In this document: positions 1 to 6,229 of the stretch, piece after piece
How positions within the stretch are numbered: the stretch's first letter is position 1
How the letters are laid out: each line of letters opens with the position of its first letter
Virus record (IMG/VR): IMGVR_UViG_3300009091_000047
Span: 1-28,949 of that record
Direction: 5' to 3' (one strand)
Length of the DNA stretch: 28,949 bases
DNA from: a virus
Made by a program: the position numbers and the translations under genes
The notes under the pieces: model-generated
Databases searched by the model: none
What the model was told of the DNA's origin: nothing
What the model saw: the letters and a program-made list of their open reading frames with translations, nothing else

Positions 1-39
1 CGCGCTTTTGCGCAGTCCCATTTGAACGCCGTGTTAGGC
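1..39. other. partial integron attC site (right part only)
   Basis: The window opens inside an attC-like site. The R' core box GTTAGGC lies at 33-39, preceded by an arm containing AGTCCCATTTGAAC. The reverse complement of that arm, GTTCAAATGGGACT, has the TCAAG-GGGAC character of the 2L arm of attC sites, so the canonical polarity is on the minus strand. The loop side is CGCGCTTTTGCGC. The other half lies outside the window. The next ORF starts 30 nt after the core box, as in the two cassettes that follow. Confidence 0.7.
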
Positions 40-69
40 ACGGCTTAACAACGAAGAAAGGAACTAAAA

Positions 70-309
70 ATGAAAGCAGCGCTTGGAGTTGCAATGATGA
101 TCGCAGGAGTGGTATTCGGTGTTTACGCTGGCTTGTGGTGGGCATTCATCGGCGGAATTGTGGACGTGATAAGCGCCATCCGTGCTCCCGAACTTGTGGC
201 GATGGATGTGGCAATCGGAGTAGCGAAAGTAATGTGCGCCGGAGTAATTGGAGGCGTGAGCGGGATCATTGCGGTGTTTCCTGGCTATGCGCTATTTAAG
301 AGTGCCTAA
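70..309 (+). CDS. cassette-encoded small membrane protein
   Basis: This 79 aa protein is very hydrophobic, with one helix at about residues 5-30 and another at about 52-76, separated by a short segment (about 34-46) with charged residues. That predicts a two-span inner-membrane protein. SD AGAAAGGA precedes ATG at 70. The stop codon TAA overlaps the attC core GCCTAAC (304-310), the compact fit typical of a cassette gene. The leader between core box and ATG (34-57) is nearly identical to that of the third cassette (647-670). I do not recognise a function. Small membrane proteins of this kind are common in cassette arrays. It reads toward the phage and opposite to the polarity inferred for the neighbouring attC. 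Confidence 0.8.
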   Translation: MKAALGVAMMIAGVVFGVYAGLWWAFIGGIVDVISAIRAPELVAMDVAIGVAKVMCAGVIGGVSGIIAVFPGYALFKSA

Positions 310-394
310 CGTGGAGCTAAGGGGCGCGGCGCTCCCAAGCTTAGATTGAAAAACCACGCCGTTCGCCGCGTCCCGCTTGAGCGGAAAGTTGTGC
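304..394. other. integron attC site 1
   Basis: Core boxes are GCCTAAC at 304-310 and GTTGTGC at 388-394. The arms pair: GCTAAGGGGCGCGGCG on the left matches the reverse complement of CGCCGCGTCCCGCTTGAGC on the right, with extra bases only in the right arm. Known attC sites carry the extra (extrahelical) bases in the arm following RYYYAAC, so this site is canonical when read on the minus strand. The box GTTGTGC here and GCACAAC at 589-595 are exact complements, as expected for the two ends of one cassette. Confidence 0.85.
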
Positions 395-422
395 GGCTCT
401 ATGATCGAAGAAAGGAATCAAA

Positions 423-587
423 ATGGCGGGAAAACAAACAAGCGGATCGCAGGACAGGACAATCGCAAACGCGGAGAGCGATAGAACAATATGTGATTTG
501 CTGGACATAATAGAAGATCTTGACGAAAGGCTGGATAAGGCAATAAGTCGATTGGAAGAAAACGGAATAACCGCGAGCGACATATGA
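423..587 (+). CDS. cassette-encoded small acidic helical protein
   Basis: This 54 aa ORF has a strong SD (AGAAAGGA, 8 nt before ATG). The first 20 residues are polar. Residues about 25-47 form an amphipathic helix rich in Leu/Ile with Asp/Glu/Arg (DLLDIIEDLDERLDKAISRL), suggesting a coiled coil or dimerisation helix. The stop is 1 nt before the next attC core box GCACAAC. This tight fit between two attC sites supports a real cassette gene. No family recognised, and a regulator or antitoxin-like role cannot be argued from sequence alone. The opposite-strand ORF through the same region is Ser/Arg-rich and looks like a shadow. Confidence 0.75.
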   Translation: MAGKQTSGSQDRTIANAESDRTICDLLDIIEDLDERLDKAISRLEENGITASDI

Positions 588-588
588 C

Positions 589-652
589 GCACAACGTATG
601 AGTTCACCGGCTGGCGGCTTTTCGCCAGTCCGCGTGGAACGATGGGTTAGGC
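589..652. other. integron attC site 2
   Basis: Core boxes are GCACAAC (589-595) and GTTAGGC (646-652), 64 bp in all. The arms GTTCACCGGCTGGCG and CGCCAGTCCGCGTGGAAC pair around a GCTTTT loop, with the extra bases in the right arm. Read on the minus strand it is a standard attC (GCCTAAC, then arm CACGCGGACTGGCG, ending ..GAACTCATACGTTGTGC). Box GTTAGGC here is the exact complement of GCCTAAC at 1115-1121, so the intervening segment behaves as one cassette. Confidence 0.85.
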
Positions 653-677
653 ACGGATTAACAACGAAGAGGATTAC

Positions 678-1130
678 ATGAAAAAATTAAGCGCAAGGCA
701 GCAGGAAGTGATCGACCTCCTAAGTAATGGGTGGGAACTAGGATGGGGGCTTGATATTGGGGGGACGTGCTGGATTCAGAAGGGTGGTGCCGGGCGTGGC
801 GGCGAGAGCCGGAAAGTAAGCATTGCAACCGCCAGAGCTTTACGCGAAGCTGGAAAGGTTGTTTGTGTAGAAAACAAATTTCCAACGGCACGTTACCGCG
901 TGTCGCCCACAGTAGAGTTAGGCGATGCAGAAATTCGGGGAAGTGCTGCAATTTTGGCAATGTATTGCCAGGACAAAGATCGGCAATGCGCTTTGCAGCA
1001 AACCATGATTTTAACCCTAAGAAAAGCGCTATCTGAATACTCGACAGATAGACACCCAAGCGGTATTGCTGCGGAATCTACATGTTGGGCTGATAAAGCG
1101 CTCGTGGATACGATGCCTAACGTAATATAG
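678..1130 (+). CDS. cassette-encoded 150 aa protein, C-terminus formed at the phage junction
   Basis: SD GAGGA precedes ATG at 678. The first 75 residues look like a folded domain: a helix (KLSARQQEVIDLLSNGWEL), a Gly-rich stretch with WIQKGG, then a helix (SIATARALREAGKVV) and a strand with FPTARYRV. This resembles small winged-helix-like proteins of phages and cassettes, but I do not recognise a named family. The C-terminal half is less distinctive. The last codons (CCT AAC GTA ATA TAG) lie in the attC core plus the first bases of the phage terminus, so the phage supplies the stop codon. The pre-insertion C-terminus may have differed. Confidence 0.7.
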   Translation: MKKLSARQQEVIDLLSNGWELGWGLDIGGTCWIQKGGAGRGGESRKVSIATARALREAGKVVCVENKFPTARYRVSPTVELGDAEIRGSAAILAMYCQDKDRQCALQQTMILTLRKALSEYSTDRHPSGIAAESTCWADKALVDTMPNVI

Positions 1131-1296
1131 ACACCCTAAATAACCCTGCAAATGCACCTTTTATTTCCGCAACCAATTGAATTTAAAGTGCAGTTACAAA
1201 CTAAAATTGTCGAGTTTTGCGACAAAATAAGTAATTTAGTAGGTTACTCCCGCCGGTACTCCCCGGCATTGTCCCGGCGAAAGTCGGGGCTTTTTT
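1115..1296 (+). repeat. left terminal inverted repeat (TIR-L) of the phage
   Basis: It aligns gaplessly for 109 bp with the reverse complement of 28617-28725 (about 77 identities by hand), then resumes after a 5 bp offset at the terminator. Shared blocks, measured inward from 1116: the outer 24 bp (starts CCTAACGTAATATAG); CCTGCAAATRCACC at offset 29; TTGAAW at 61; TAAAAW at 86; GAGTTTTGCGACA at 96; and a 29 bp terminator at about 152. TTGAAW-19 bp-TAAAAW is promoter-like but with long spacing. On this side TTGTCG/CGACAA (1207-1225) forms a 6 bp palindrome around AGTTTTG. GCCTAAC at 1115-1121 is also an attC-type core box. Confidence 0.8.
1268..1296 (+). terminator. rho-independent terminator, left TIR, pointing into the phage
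   Basis: Stem CCCGGC / GTCGGG closed by a GAAA tetraloop, followed by GCTTTTTT. It would stop rightward transcription entering from the cassettes or from the TIR promoter-like element. An identical 29 bp copy lies inverted at 28540-28568. Confidence 0.85.
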
Positions 1297-1514
1297 GACC
1301 ATTATGTTGACGCTAACAATATGGTTGCGCGGATGGTGGAATAGGTGTAGAGTGACATTTGTTCGGGATAACGATCCGGGCAACCAACAAATAGGAATCA
1401 AGTGCAAAAAATCAATTTTCTTCTTGTAGCGCGGACGGGATTTTATCCTGTTGCCTATTGCTGGTTAAAATCCTGCGGTTCGTTACCGTGCGCGCTACAA
1501 AAAGGGAATTGATT
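1297..1514 (+). other. leader region with long inverted repeat before the antirepressor gene
   Basis: No ORF is convincing in 1297-1423. From 1424 to 1500 there is an imperfect palindrome. The outer arms are TTGTAGCGCGGACGG (1424-1438) and CCGTGCGCGCTACAA (1486-1500), one mismatch. The inner arms are GGATTTTA (1438-1445) and TAAAATCC (1466-1473). It ends 2 nt before the SD of the next gene. It could be an operator or an RNA hairpin in the 5' leader that hides or exposes the SD. Confidence 0.6.
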
Positions 1515-2180
1515 ATGAACAAACTCGTTGAATTATCAGCATCGCAAACCATGTCAAGCCGCGAAATTGCGGATCTTGTCGAATCTCGCCACGATAAAGT
1601 AAAGCAGTCAATTGATCGGCTTGTGGAGCGTGGCGTAATTTCCAACCCCCCAATGGGGGACGGGGAAAAGTCAGCGAATGGCGTAGTCGAAAAAATATAT
1701 CTTGTTGGAAAGCGCGACAGCTACATCATCGTCGCCCAACTTTCCCCTGAATTCACCGCAAAACTGGTTGACCGATGGCAGGAACTCGAAGCGCAACAAT
1801 TACCAGCCCTGCCAAACTATCAGGAAGCCCTGCGCCAGCTCGCAGACAGTCTGGATAAGCAAGCACAGCTACAGCTTACCATTGAAGCCCAGAAACCCGC
1901 TGTGGCGTTTTTGAGCGGGTATGTTGAGGCTAAGTCAAGCAAGTGTTTAAGCGATGTGGCGAAAATTTTGCAGTACAAGCCGCAATCGTTCATATCTATG
2001 CTGGCCGATGACGGGGTTATATTCAAGCGCGGCGGTGTATGGGTTCCATATCAGCACCAATTAGATGCCGGTCGGTTCACGGTCAAGACAGGAGAATCTG
2101 GCGGGCATTGTTTTGAGCAAACTAGAGTAGAGCCGTCCGGTATCGCTTGGCTTGCTACAAAGTATGGAAGTGGTGTATAG
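1515..2180 (+). CDS. Rha-type / KilAC-domain phage antirepressor
   Basis: This 221 aa protein starts at the ATG at 1515 because AGGGAA lies 8 nt upstream; an in-frame ATG at 1458 would run through the palindrome. Residues about 10-95 match the Rha (pRha) domain pattern: TMSSREIADLVESRHDKVKQSIDR, then KIYLVGKRDSYIIVAQLSPEF and LVDRWQELE. Residues about 140-221 look like a KilAC/ANT C-terminal domain (SDVAKILQYKP..FISMLADDGVIFKRGG.WVPYQHQLDAGRF). Such proteins counter or bypass a prophage repressor in temperate phages. It leads the early region just behind the left terminus. No partner repressor is visible in the window. Confidence 0.85.
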   Translation: MNKLVELSASQTMSSREIADLVESRHDKVKQSIDRLVERGVISNPPMGDGEKSANGVVEKIYLVGKRDSYIIVAQLSPEFTAKLVDRWQELEAQQLPALPNYQEALRQLADSLDKQAQLQLTIEAQKPAVAFLSGYVEAKSSKCLSDVAKILQYKPQSFISMLADDGVIFKRGGVWVPYQHQLDAGRFTVKTGESGGHCFEQTRVEPSGIAWLATKYGSGV

Positions 2181-2331
2181 TGCGTTTCTAGTGGCTGTAA
2201 GAGGCCGAATAGCAAAGGAATGTTGTGAATCTTTTCCCCTGTATCAATTTGAAGAACCTATATCGGCTGCTTGCCAGTCCTTTGCGGGTAACTCTTACCT
2301 TCGTTTTGGTACAGGACAAAGGATTTATTAC

Positions 2332-2667
2332 ATGAAAAAACGCAAAGCAAGAAAAGGATTTGTCTATATCTTGGTTAATCAAGACGAATCTCTTTTTAAG
2401 TACGGAGCATCATCATATCCTGATGAGCGCGTCAGGCATATCAACTACAAATTCAAAAACAACAAGTTCAAAATAATTCACTTAATGCAGTCGAATGATA
2501 TGTTTTCTATGGAGCATAGAATTAGATGCTTCATGCGCAGACTTGGCGTAGTTGGTGAAATTTTTGGACATGAAATTTTTACAAAAGAGCTTGTTTTAAA
2601 AATAGCTAACTGCGCTGCAATTTCCGATGATAAAGCTCTTGGGGAGATATATTATCAAATGGTTTAA
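2332..2667 (+). CDS. GIY-YIG-like (T5orf172-type) protein
   Basis: This 111 aa protein starts at ATG 2332 (AAAGGA 8 nt upstream); the in-frame upstream extension is not protein-like. GFVYILVNQ and KYGASSYPDERV fit the GIY-YIG pattern, with the conserved Arg in DERV and the expected helix with an acidic residue (MEHRIRCFM). This domain is common in phage early regions, often next to KilA/Rha proteins. Nuclease activity is possible but unproven: the fold is reduced, and many members are thought to be DNA-binding. It overlaps the next gene by 41 nt in another frame if that gene starts at its ATG. Confidence 0.6.
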   Translation: MKKRKARKGFVYILVNQDESLFKYGASSYPDERVRHINYKFKNNKFKIIHLMQSNDMFSMEHRIRCFMRRLGVVGEIFGHEIFTKELVLKIANCAAISDDKALGEIYYQMV

Positions 2668-3481
2668 GCATCAATCCTGCGCAAGGAACGACGAAAAGCT
2701 CTCAAGATTGGAAGATAAATCCGGCCTTGAGGGGTACGGATTTTACTTCAAAATGCTTGAAATTGTAGCAGAGGTAATCGACTCCACAGACAAACATGAG
2801 GTTACTTACAGCCTATCGAGATGGGGACGACAGACAAACATCACATCAAAAAAATGGCTGTTCTTGTCGTTATGTTGCTCTGATGTTGGGTTGATGTTTG
2901 TTTGTCGAGCTTCTGACGATATAACTGTTAGAATTCCTAACTTGTTGAAATACAGGGATAACCATACAAAAAACTTGCAAGCAACTTACAAGCAAGAAGT
3001 AGAAGTAGAAGTAGAAGTAGAACAGATACAGAAAAAGAAAGAACACATAAACACAAAGCACATAAGCACAGAAGATAAGAACAAGTACGTCCCGCCTATC
3101 GGCGCAGAATTATTGCAAGACTGGTTGAAGGTTCGAAAAAAGAAACGCGCTGGCGATGTGACGGAAAGGGTTTTTAAGGGATTGCAGCGCGAGGCCAAGG
3201 AAGCTGGAATTACTGACGAACAGGCAGTTACGGTTTGTTGTGAACGAACTTGGCAAACCTTTACAGCCGAATGGTATTTGAAAAAACCTAATCCTGCGTG
3301 GCAAAACGTGCAGGAAGCGAGGCTCGACGTTGCAAGGCAAATTTGGGGGAATAAAAATGGAAATGACAGACAGATTATCGACATTGGCTCTGGAAGCGCA
3401 GATCAGGGTTATGGAGCGCGTATTCCAGAAACTTTCATTGGCTTTCGGGAACCAGATGAATTCGAAGTGGCAGGGGATTGA
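2627..3481 (+). CDS. phage replication initiator-like protein (DUF4373/Lin1244-type N-terminus)
   Basis: The ORF from ATG 2627 codes 284 aa. Residues from IKWFKHQSCARNDEKLSRL through GLEGYGFYFKMLEIVAEVID match the winged-helix N-terminus of phage replication proteins that normally start M-x-WFKH. That homologous start falls at ATT/ATC (2651/2654) behind GGGGAG (2641-2646), not at 2627. A Glu-Val hexanucleotide repeat lies at about residues 125-132, followed by a Lys-rich linker and a helical C-terminal part (LLQDWLKVRKKKRAG...EWYLKK). It probably binds the origin and recruits the helicase loader encoded next. It overlaps that gene by 125 nt. Confidence 0.6.
   Translation: MIKLLGRYIIKWFKHQSCARNDEKLSRLEDKSGLEGYGFYFKMLEIVAEVIDSTDKHEVTYSLSRWGRQTNITSKKWLFLSLCCSDVGLMFVCRASDDITVRIPNLLKYRDNHTKNLQATYKQEVEVEVEVEQIQKKKEHINTKHISTEDKNKYVPPIGAELLQDWLKVRKKKRAGDVTERVFKGLQREAKEAGITDEQAVTVCCERTWQTFTAEWYLKKPNPAWQNVQEARLDVARQIWGNKNGNDRQIIDIGSGSADQGYGARIPETFIGFREPDEFEVAGD
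2999..3022 (+). repeat. GTAGAA hexanucleotide, four copies, inside the replication gene
   Basis: Four perfect tandem copies of GTAGAA encode a Val-Glu run. Slippage here would change linker length without shifting frame. The run may also be an iteron-like feature, because origins often lie inside phage O-type genes, but nothing else supports that. Confidence 0.7.
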
Positions 3482-3734
3482 TATGCAGGCCGTTTATTCC
3501 GACTGGGCGGAAGAGCTGCAAAGCTTGTCGCTGGGGGCCATAAACCACGGCATAGCGCAATCAAAAGCACTTGCGCACCCGCCATCGCAGGGAGAATTCA
3601 AGGCGCTATGCCAGTCATACAAGCCTGCTATGCCGATCATGATCGACTGCAAGCTATCGCCGGAGCAGATCGAGGAAAACCGCAAGCGCATAGCTGGAAT
3701 CGCTGAAATGCTGGCTGGGAGTAAAGCGGCATGA
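3357..3734 (+). CDS. helicase-loader-like replication protein (lambda P / DnaT role)
   Basis: This 125 aa protein starts at ATG 3357, chosen for the strong GGGGGA SD rather than the in-frame ATG at 3330. The middle part (MQAVYSDWAEELQSLSLGAINHGIAQSKALAHPPSQGEFKALC, in pieces) fits the pattern W-x3-L...I-x2-GI...PPS-x2-EF-x2-LC seen in P-type replication proteins that load the replicative helicase. The C-terminus is a charged helix. It lies directly after the initiator-like gene and overlaps its 3' end. Assignment rests on motif and position. Confidence 0.55.
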   Translation: MEMTDRLSTLALEAQIRVMERVFQKLSLAFGNQMNSKWQGIDMQAVYSDWAEELQSLSLGAINHGIAQSKALAHPPSQGEFKALCQSYKPAMPIMIDCKLSPEQIEENRKRIAGIAEMLAGSKAA

Positions 3735-3958
3735 ATTATGATCGATATGAACGCATAGCCATACGCTGTGACAGCGGAATGCTCGAGCGCGAGGCCGTCG
3801 CCCTGACCGATGCCGAGGCTCAATCGAAATCCATGCTCAAGCGCGTAGAGGCCATGGCGAAGCACCAGCGCGAACATGCCGCGCCGGTTCAGCTGACTGT
3901 TCCTAAATCGCCGCCTGTGCTTTCAGCTAAAGACAGGGCGGCTGGGGAGATAGCGTGA
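3731..3958 (+). CDS. hypothetical protein, 75 aa
   Basis: It overlaps the preceding stop as ATGA, so translation is probably coupled. The sequence is hydrophilic and mostly helical (residues 16-50, rich in Glu/Ala/Lys), then has a Pro-rich stretch (VPKSPPV). No family recognised. It is one of a chain of small overlapping early genes, typically host-takeover or accessory replication factors, but its role cannot be inferred. Confidence 0.6.
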   Translation: MNYDRYERIAIRCDSGMLEREAVALTDAEAQSKSMLKRVEAMAKHQREHAAPVQLTVPKSPPVLSAKDRAAGEIA

Positions 3959-4140
3959 GCGAACGAGAATCAAACATTCACTTGGCAAAAGTGTATTTGC
4001 AACAAGCTAGGTTAACCAAGCATAGAAATTGGGCGTTTGTGCTGCTTGCTTGGGCGGCTAATGCGCGAATCAGGGCATCGCAGAATTATATGGAAATACC
4101 AAAATTTATCATGGTCAGGCAAAGGGAACTATTTTTATGA
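3955..4140 (+). CDS. hypothetical protein, 61 aa
   Basis: GTG start at 3955, overlapping the previous TGA by coupling (GTGA). The protein is basic and mostly helical, with an Ala/Trp-rich central segment (WAFVLLAWAANARIRA) that is too short and charged to be a clear membrane span. No recognised domain. The overlap on both sides supports its being translated. Confidence 0.5.
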   Translation: MSERESNIHLAKVYLQQARLTKHRNWAFVLLAWAANARIRASQNYMEIPKFIMVRQRELFL

Positions 4141-4277
4141 GATCAACAATCGAAATGGCAAAAGAAGCATTTGCAAGCCGTGGCGCGGTAGATGCGTGGT
4201 TTATTGATGCCCTGCCAAACTTTGAGCTTTTCGCGGATATGGTGCGGAAAGAAGAGCGCGAGGCTTGTTTGGCTTGA
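4137..4277 (+). CDS. hypothetical protein, 46 aa
   Basis: ATG at 4137 overlaps the previous stop (ATGA). Composition is acidic and aromatic (WFIDALPNFELFADMV) with a helical C-terminus ending in Lys/Glu. No family recognised. It ends the first early gene chain. An AT-rich promoter region follows. Confidence 0.5.
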   Translation: MRSTIEMAKEAFASRGAVDAWFIDALPNFELFADMVRKEEREACLA

Positions 4278-4300
4278 AAAATAAATACTATTATTTTATG

Positions 4301-4328
4301 TTGATATTCTAGAATTAAGTGCTATAAT
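4301..4328 (+). promoter_or_regulatory. sigma-70 type promoter for the second early gene cluster
   Basis: TTGATA (4301-4306), 16 bp spacer, TATAAT (4323-4328), in an AT-rich 96 bp gap. The next gene (4374) has a strong SD. Confidence 0.75.
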
Positions 4329-4373
4329 GTTTTCACGGTGTAGAAAATTCCGGATGAAAAAGGAGCGGTGAAT

Positions 4374-4571
4374 ATGGAAAAATTAATGACAAAAGCGGAT
4401 GGATGGGATTATCTGATTGAGTCCGGTTTTTCTTTCGCAGCCACGCAATTTGCGTTTGCTAATGCTCCAAAAATGACATTAACCGTTGGAAGCAATGAAA
4501 AAGGAAATCCATTTATGGTGAATAAATGGAAGTGTGGCGATCTTGAACATTTTGCAAGTTGCAGCAAATAA
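4374..4571 (+). CDS. hypothetical protein, 65 aa
   Basis: First gene after the promoter at 4301. ATG 4374 lies 8 nt after AGGAG; a GTG at 4368 is in frame but too close to the SD. The protein has a short helical start, then alternating hydrophobic and polar residues suggesting a small beta sheet (MTLTVGSNEKGNPFMVNKWKC). Two Cys near the end. No recognised family. Confidence 0.6.
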   Translation: MEKLMTKADGWDYLIESGFSFAATQFAFANAPKMTLTVGSNEKGNPFMVNKWKCGDLEHFASCSK

Positions 4572-4592
4572 ACCAAAAAAGGAGCAGCGAAC

Positions 4593-4913
4593 ATGCACAC
4601 ACTTACAGCGAAACAAATGATGCAGCAGCCTAATGTTATTGCGTATCTCGAAGAATTGGCGGCTGACATAGCAAAGCATGGATGCAATGCAAACACGATT
4701 GAGCAAGATTTAAATGCATCCGTTGTGCGCCGCCAAGCCTTTGCAAAAGAAATGACGATATGTGCAACACGCCGCGCAAAGATGGCTCGCAAAGCGATCA
4801 TGGCTTCGGTTTTTATCGAAGTAAATGCACATCACTATCAGGAAAAGCAAAATCAGTTGGTGCGCGATACAAAGCGAAGTCTAAACATTGAAATGGAAGC
4901 GCTTTCAGTATGA
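4593..4913 (+). CDS. hypothetical helical basic protein, 106 aa
   Basis: SD AAAGGAGC lies about 9 nt before ATG. Almost entirely helical by composition, with heptad-like hydrophobics and a basic cluster (ATRRAKMARKAIM) near the middle. Could be a small nucleic-acid-binding or regulatory protein. No motif identifies it. Translationally coupled to the next ORF (ATGA). Confidence 0.55.
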   Translation: MHTLTAKQMMQQPNVIAYLEELAADIAKHGCNANTIEQDLNASVVRRQAFAKEMTICATRRAKMARKAIMASVFIEVNAHHYQEKQNQLVRDTKRSLNIEMEALSV

Positions 4914-5095
4914 ACCCCACTAACCCCCGCAACGCAGGCCGCAAGGCTCGCCCAGACACCAAGAAGCGCGGAATCGGGGTCGCGCTGCCGCCGTACCTGA
5001 TCGAGTGGATGCGGGCGCAATCTAAGAGCCATGCGGTGTTAATCGAGGATGCGCTGGTCAAGGTACATAAGATTAAAAAATCGGAGTCTGTATGA
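4910..5095 (+). CDS. small DNA-binding-like protein (ribbon-helix-helix style), 61 aa
   Basis: The first 20 residues are basic with AGRKARPDTKKRG. Then a strand-like segment (IGVALPPYLIEWM) is followed by a helix, in the order of ribbon-helix-helix repressors (basic strand, then 'P-x-x-L' helix). The next-but-one gene (5518) has the same architecture, and such pairs are frequent in phage early regions. A regulator role is inference. Confidence 0.5.
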   Translation: MNPTNPRNAGRKARPDTKKRGIGVALPPYLIEWMRAQSKSHAVLIEDALVKVHKIKKSESV

Positions 5096-5490
5096 CAACA
5101 ATGACGCTGGAGATGCGCAAGCTCCAAAACTGCCAAGAGGAGCTACGCATGGCGCGGGATGAAATACACCGGCTGAAGCTGGAAAATAGCACGTTGAAAA
5201 TTGCTGTAGGCGAATGGATTGATGCGGGAAATGCTCCGGTAACCAGTATGTTCGGTCTAGCTGAACGAGACACCTTAAAAAAGGCCGAAAATGTACTTGA
5301 ACATACTTTTGACATGCTGATTTGCAAGAAGTGCGGCGGCGATATGGCTGACGGGCAAGCGATTGAGCAAACTATGGTAGGAATGCCGGACTTTGCCGGA
5401 GATAAGTGTGCGGTGACGGTATCGCTGGGCGGTGCTGGGCGGCTTGTCGAGTGCAAAAAATGCAAAGATTGTGGTTGGAGTACAACGTAG
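5092..5490 (+). CDS. zinc-ribbon phage protein with N-terminal coiled coil, 132 aa
   Basis: Residues 5-45 form a coiled coil (QNCQEELRMARDEIHRLKLEN). The C-terminal part has CKKCGGDMADGQAIEQT near residues 78-94 and CKKCKDCGW near the end, a two-knuckle zinc-ribbon pattern. Proteins with the phrase C-x2-CG-x-MADGQAIEQT and a terminal C-x2-C-x2-CGW are common, uncharacterised early-phage proteins. The start overlaps the upstream stop (ATGA), and GGAG provides an SD. Confidence 0.6.
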   Translation: MTTMTLEMRKLQNCQEELRMARDEIHRLKLENSTLKIAVGEWIDAGNAPVTSMFGLAERDTLKKAENVLEHTFDMLICKKCGGDMADGQAIEQTMVGMPDFAGDKCAVTVSLGGAGRLVECKKCKDCGWSTT

Positions 5491-5517
5491 CGTAGATTCC
5501 GGTGAGGAGATTTTGCT

Positions 5518-5679
5518 TTGAAGTCTAAAGGGAGGCCACCAATTGCAAAAGACGGAGAGAAGATGCGCAACCGCAACTTCCGGGCGACTGATGCCGACTG
5601 GGCGAAGTGTATTGCCCTTGGCGGTGGCGCTTTCATTCGAGCGAAGATCAAGGCCGCGAAGTTGTGTCACACCATGTGA
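5518..5679 (+). CDS. small RHH/antirestriction-style DNA-binding protein, 53 aa
   Basis: TTG start at 5518, chosen because GAGGAG lies 8 nt upstream and no ATG gives a full domain. The sequence has GRPPIAKDGEKMRNRNFRATDADWAKC..LGGGAFIRAKI in outline: a GRP-type basic tail, then a strand (FRATDADW), then helices. This matches small phage proteins of the 'GRP...R.T..QW..F..LGG..WLR' kind, thought to be DNA-binding. The stop overlaps the next start (GTGA). Confidence 0.55.
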   Translation: MKSKGRPPIAKDGEKMRNRNFRATDADWAKCIALGGGAFIRAKIKAAKLCHTM

Positions 5680-5840
5680 TTCTCTGTCATGTTTGCCGGC
5701 ACCGGCACTGCATCAGCCAAGACGGCCATTACATCCGATTTGTGTGCGACAAGCGCCGGATCGGACTCGGGCTGGAGCATGAATGGCGGACTGGCGAAAA
5801 ATGCCAAACTAAATGCAAGGAGTTTGAAGAATGGAAATAG
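5676..5840 (+). CDS. small Cys/His-rich protein, 54 aa
   Basis: GTG at 5676 overlaps the previous TGA. Cys/His positions (CHVCRHRHC, later VC, EKC, KC) suggest a zinc-binding knuckle. Phages often carry such CxxC/RH proteins next to rusA, function unknown. The in-frame extension upstream to 5607 reads through the preceding gene and looks like a shadow. It overlaps the start of the resolvase gene by 10 nt. Confidence 0.5.
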   Translation: MILCHVCRHRHCISQDGHYIRFVCDKRRIGLGLEHEWRTGEKCQTKCKEFEEWK

Positions 5841-6229
5841 TCCTACCGTGGCCTGACCGAGTATTATCGCCAAACGCGCGCATACATTGGGCGACTCGTG
5901 CAAAAGCCGCTAAATTAGCTCGGAAAGATGGCTATTACCGCGCCATGCTCTCCGGATATACCAAAGCATCATTTGCCGGGTACGATGGCAAATTGCACCT
6001 TTGGATTGATTTTTTCGCTAAAACAAAAAACTACCCAGACGCGGACAATTGCCTGAGTTCGGTAAAAGCGTATTTGGACGGAATCGCGGACGCGCTCGGA
6101 GTGAACGACCGGCGTTTCGTCCATCACCCGTGGGTAAAGGATGAGACGCACAAGGGCGGGAAAGTGTGCATACGAATAACGATGGGGCCGGATGAGGTAA
6201 TTTCAGCGATTGAGAGGATTTTGAAATGA
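5831..6229 (+). CDS. rusA: RusA-family Holliday junction resolvase
   Basis: 132 aa, the usual length for RusA. The N-terminus (LPWPDRVLSPNARIHWA) and the central block YPDADNCLSSVKAYLDGIADALGVNDRRF carry the conserved acidic residues (D-x-DN, then DG-x2-D, then ND) that bind metal in RusA. RusA cleaves four-way DNA junctions, which resolves replication and recombination intermediates before packaging. Embedded in the early gene chain with overlaps on both sides. Confidence 0.9.
   Translation: MEIVLPWPDRVLSPNARIHWATRAKAAKLARKDGYYRAMLSGYTKASFAGYDGKLHLWIDFFAKTKNYPDADNCLSSVKAYLDGIADALGVNDRRFVHHPWVKDETHKGGKVCIRITMGPDEVISAIERILK

Noticed and set aside
341-607. Minus-strand 88 aa ORF across cassette 2
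   Set aside because: Ser/Arg-rich shadow running through both attC sites. The plus-strand 54 aa ORF has an SD and fits between the sites.
658-1059. Minus-strand 133 aa ORF opposite cassette 3
   Set aside because: No SD and no domain-like pattern. The plus-strand ORF has an SD and a coherent N-terminal domain.
1327-1376. tRNA-Leu-like start (GCGCGGATGGTGGAATAGG...)
   Set aside because: Only the D-arm resembles tRNA. There is no anticodon arm, T-arm or matching acceptor stem, so it is not called a tRNA or a tRNA attachment site.
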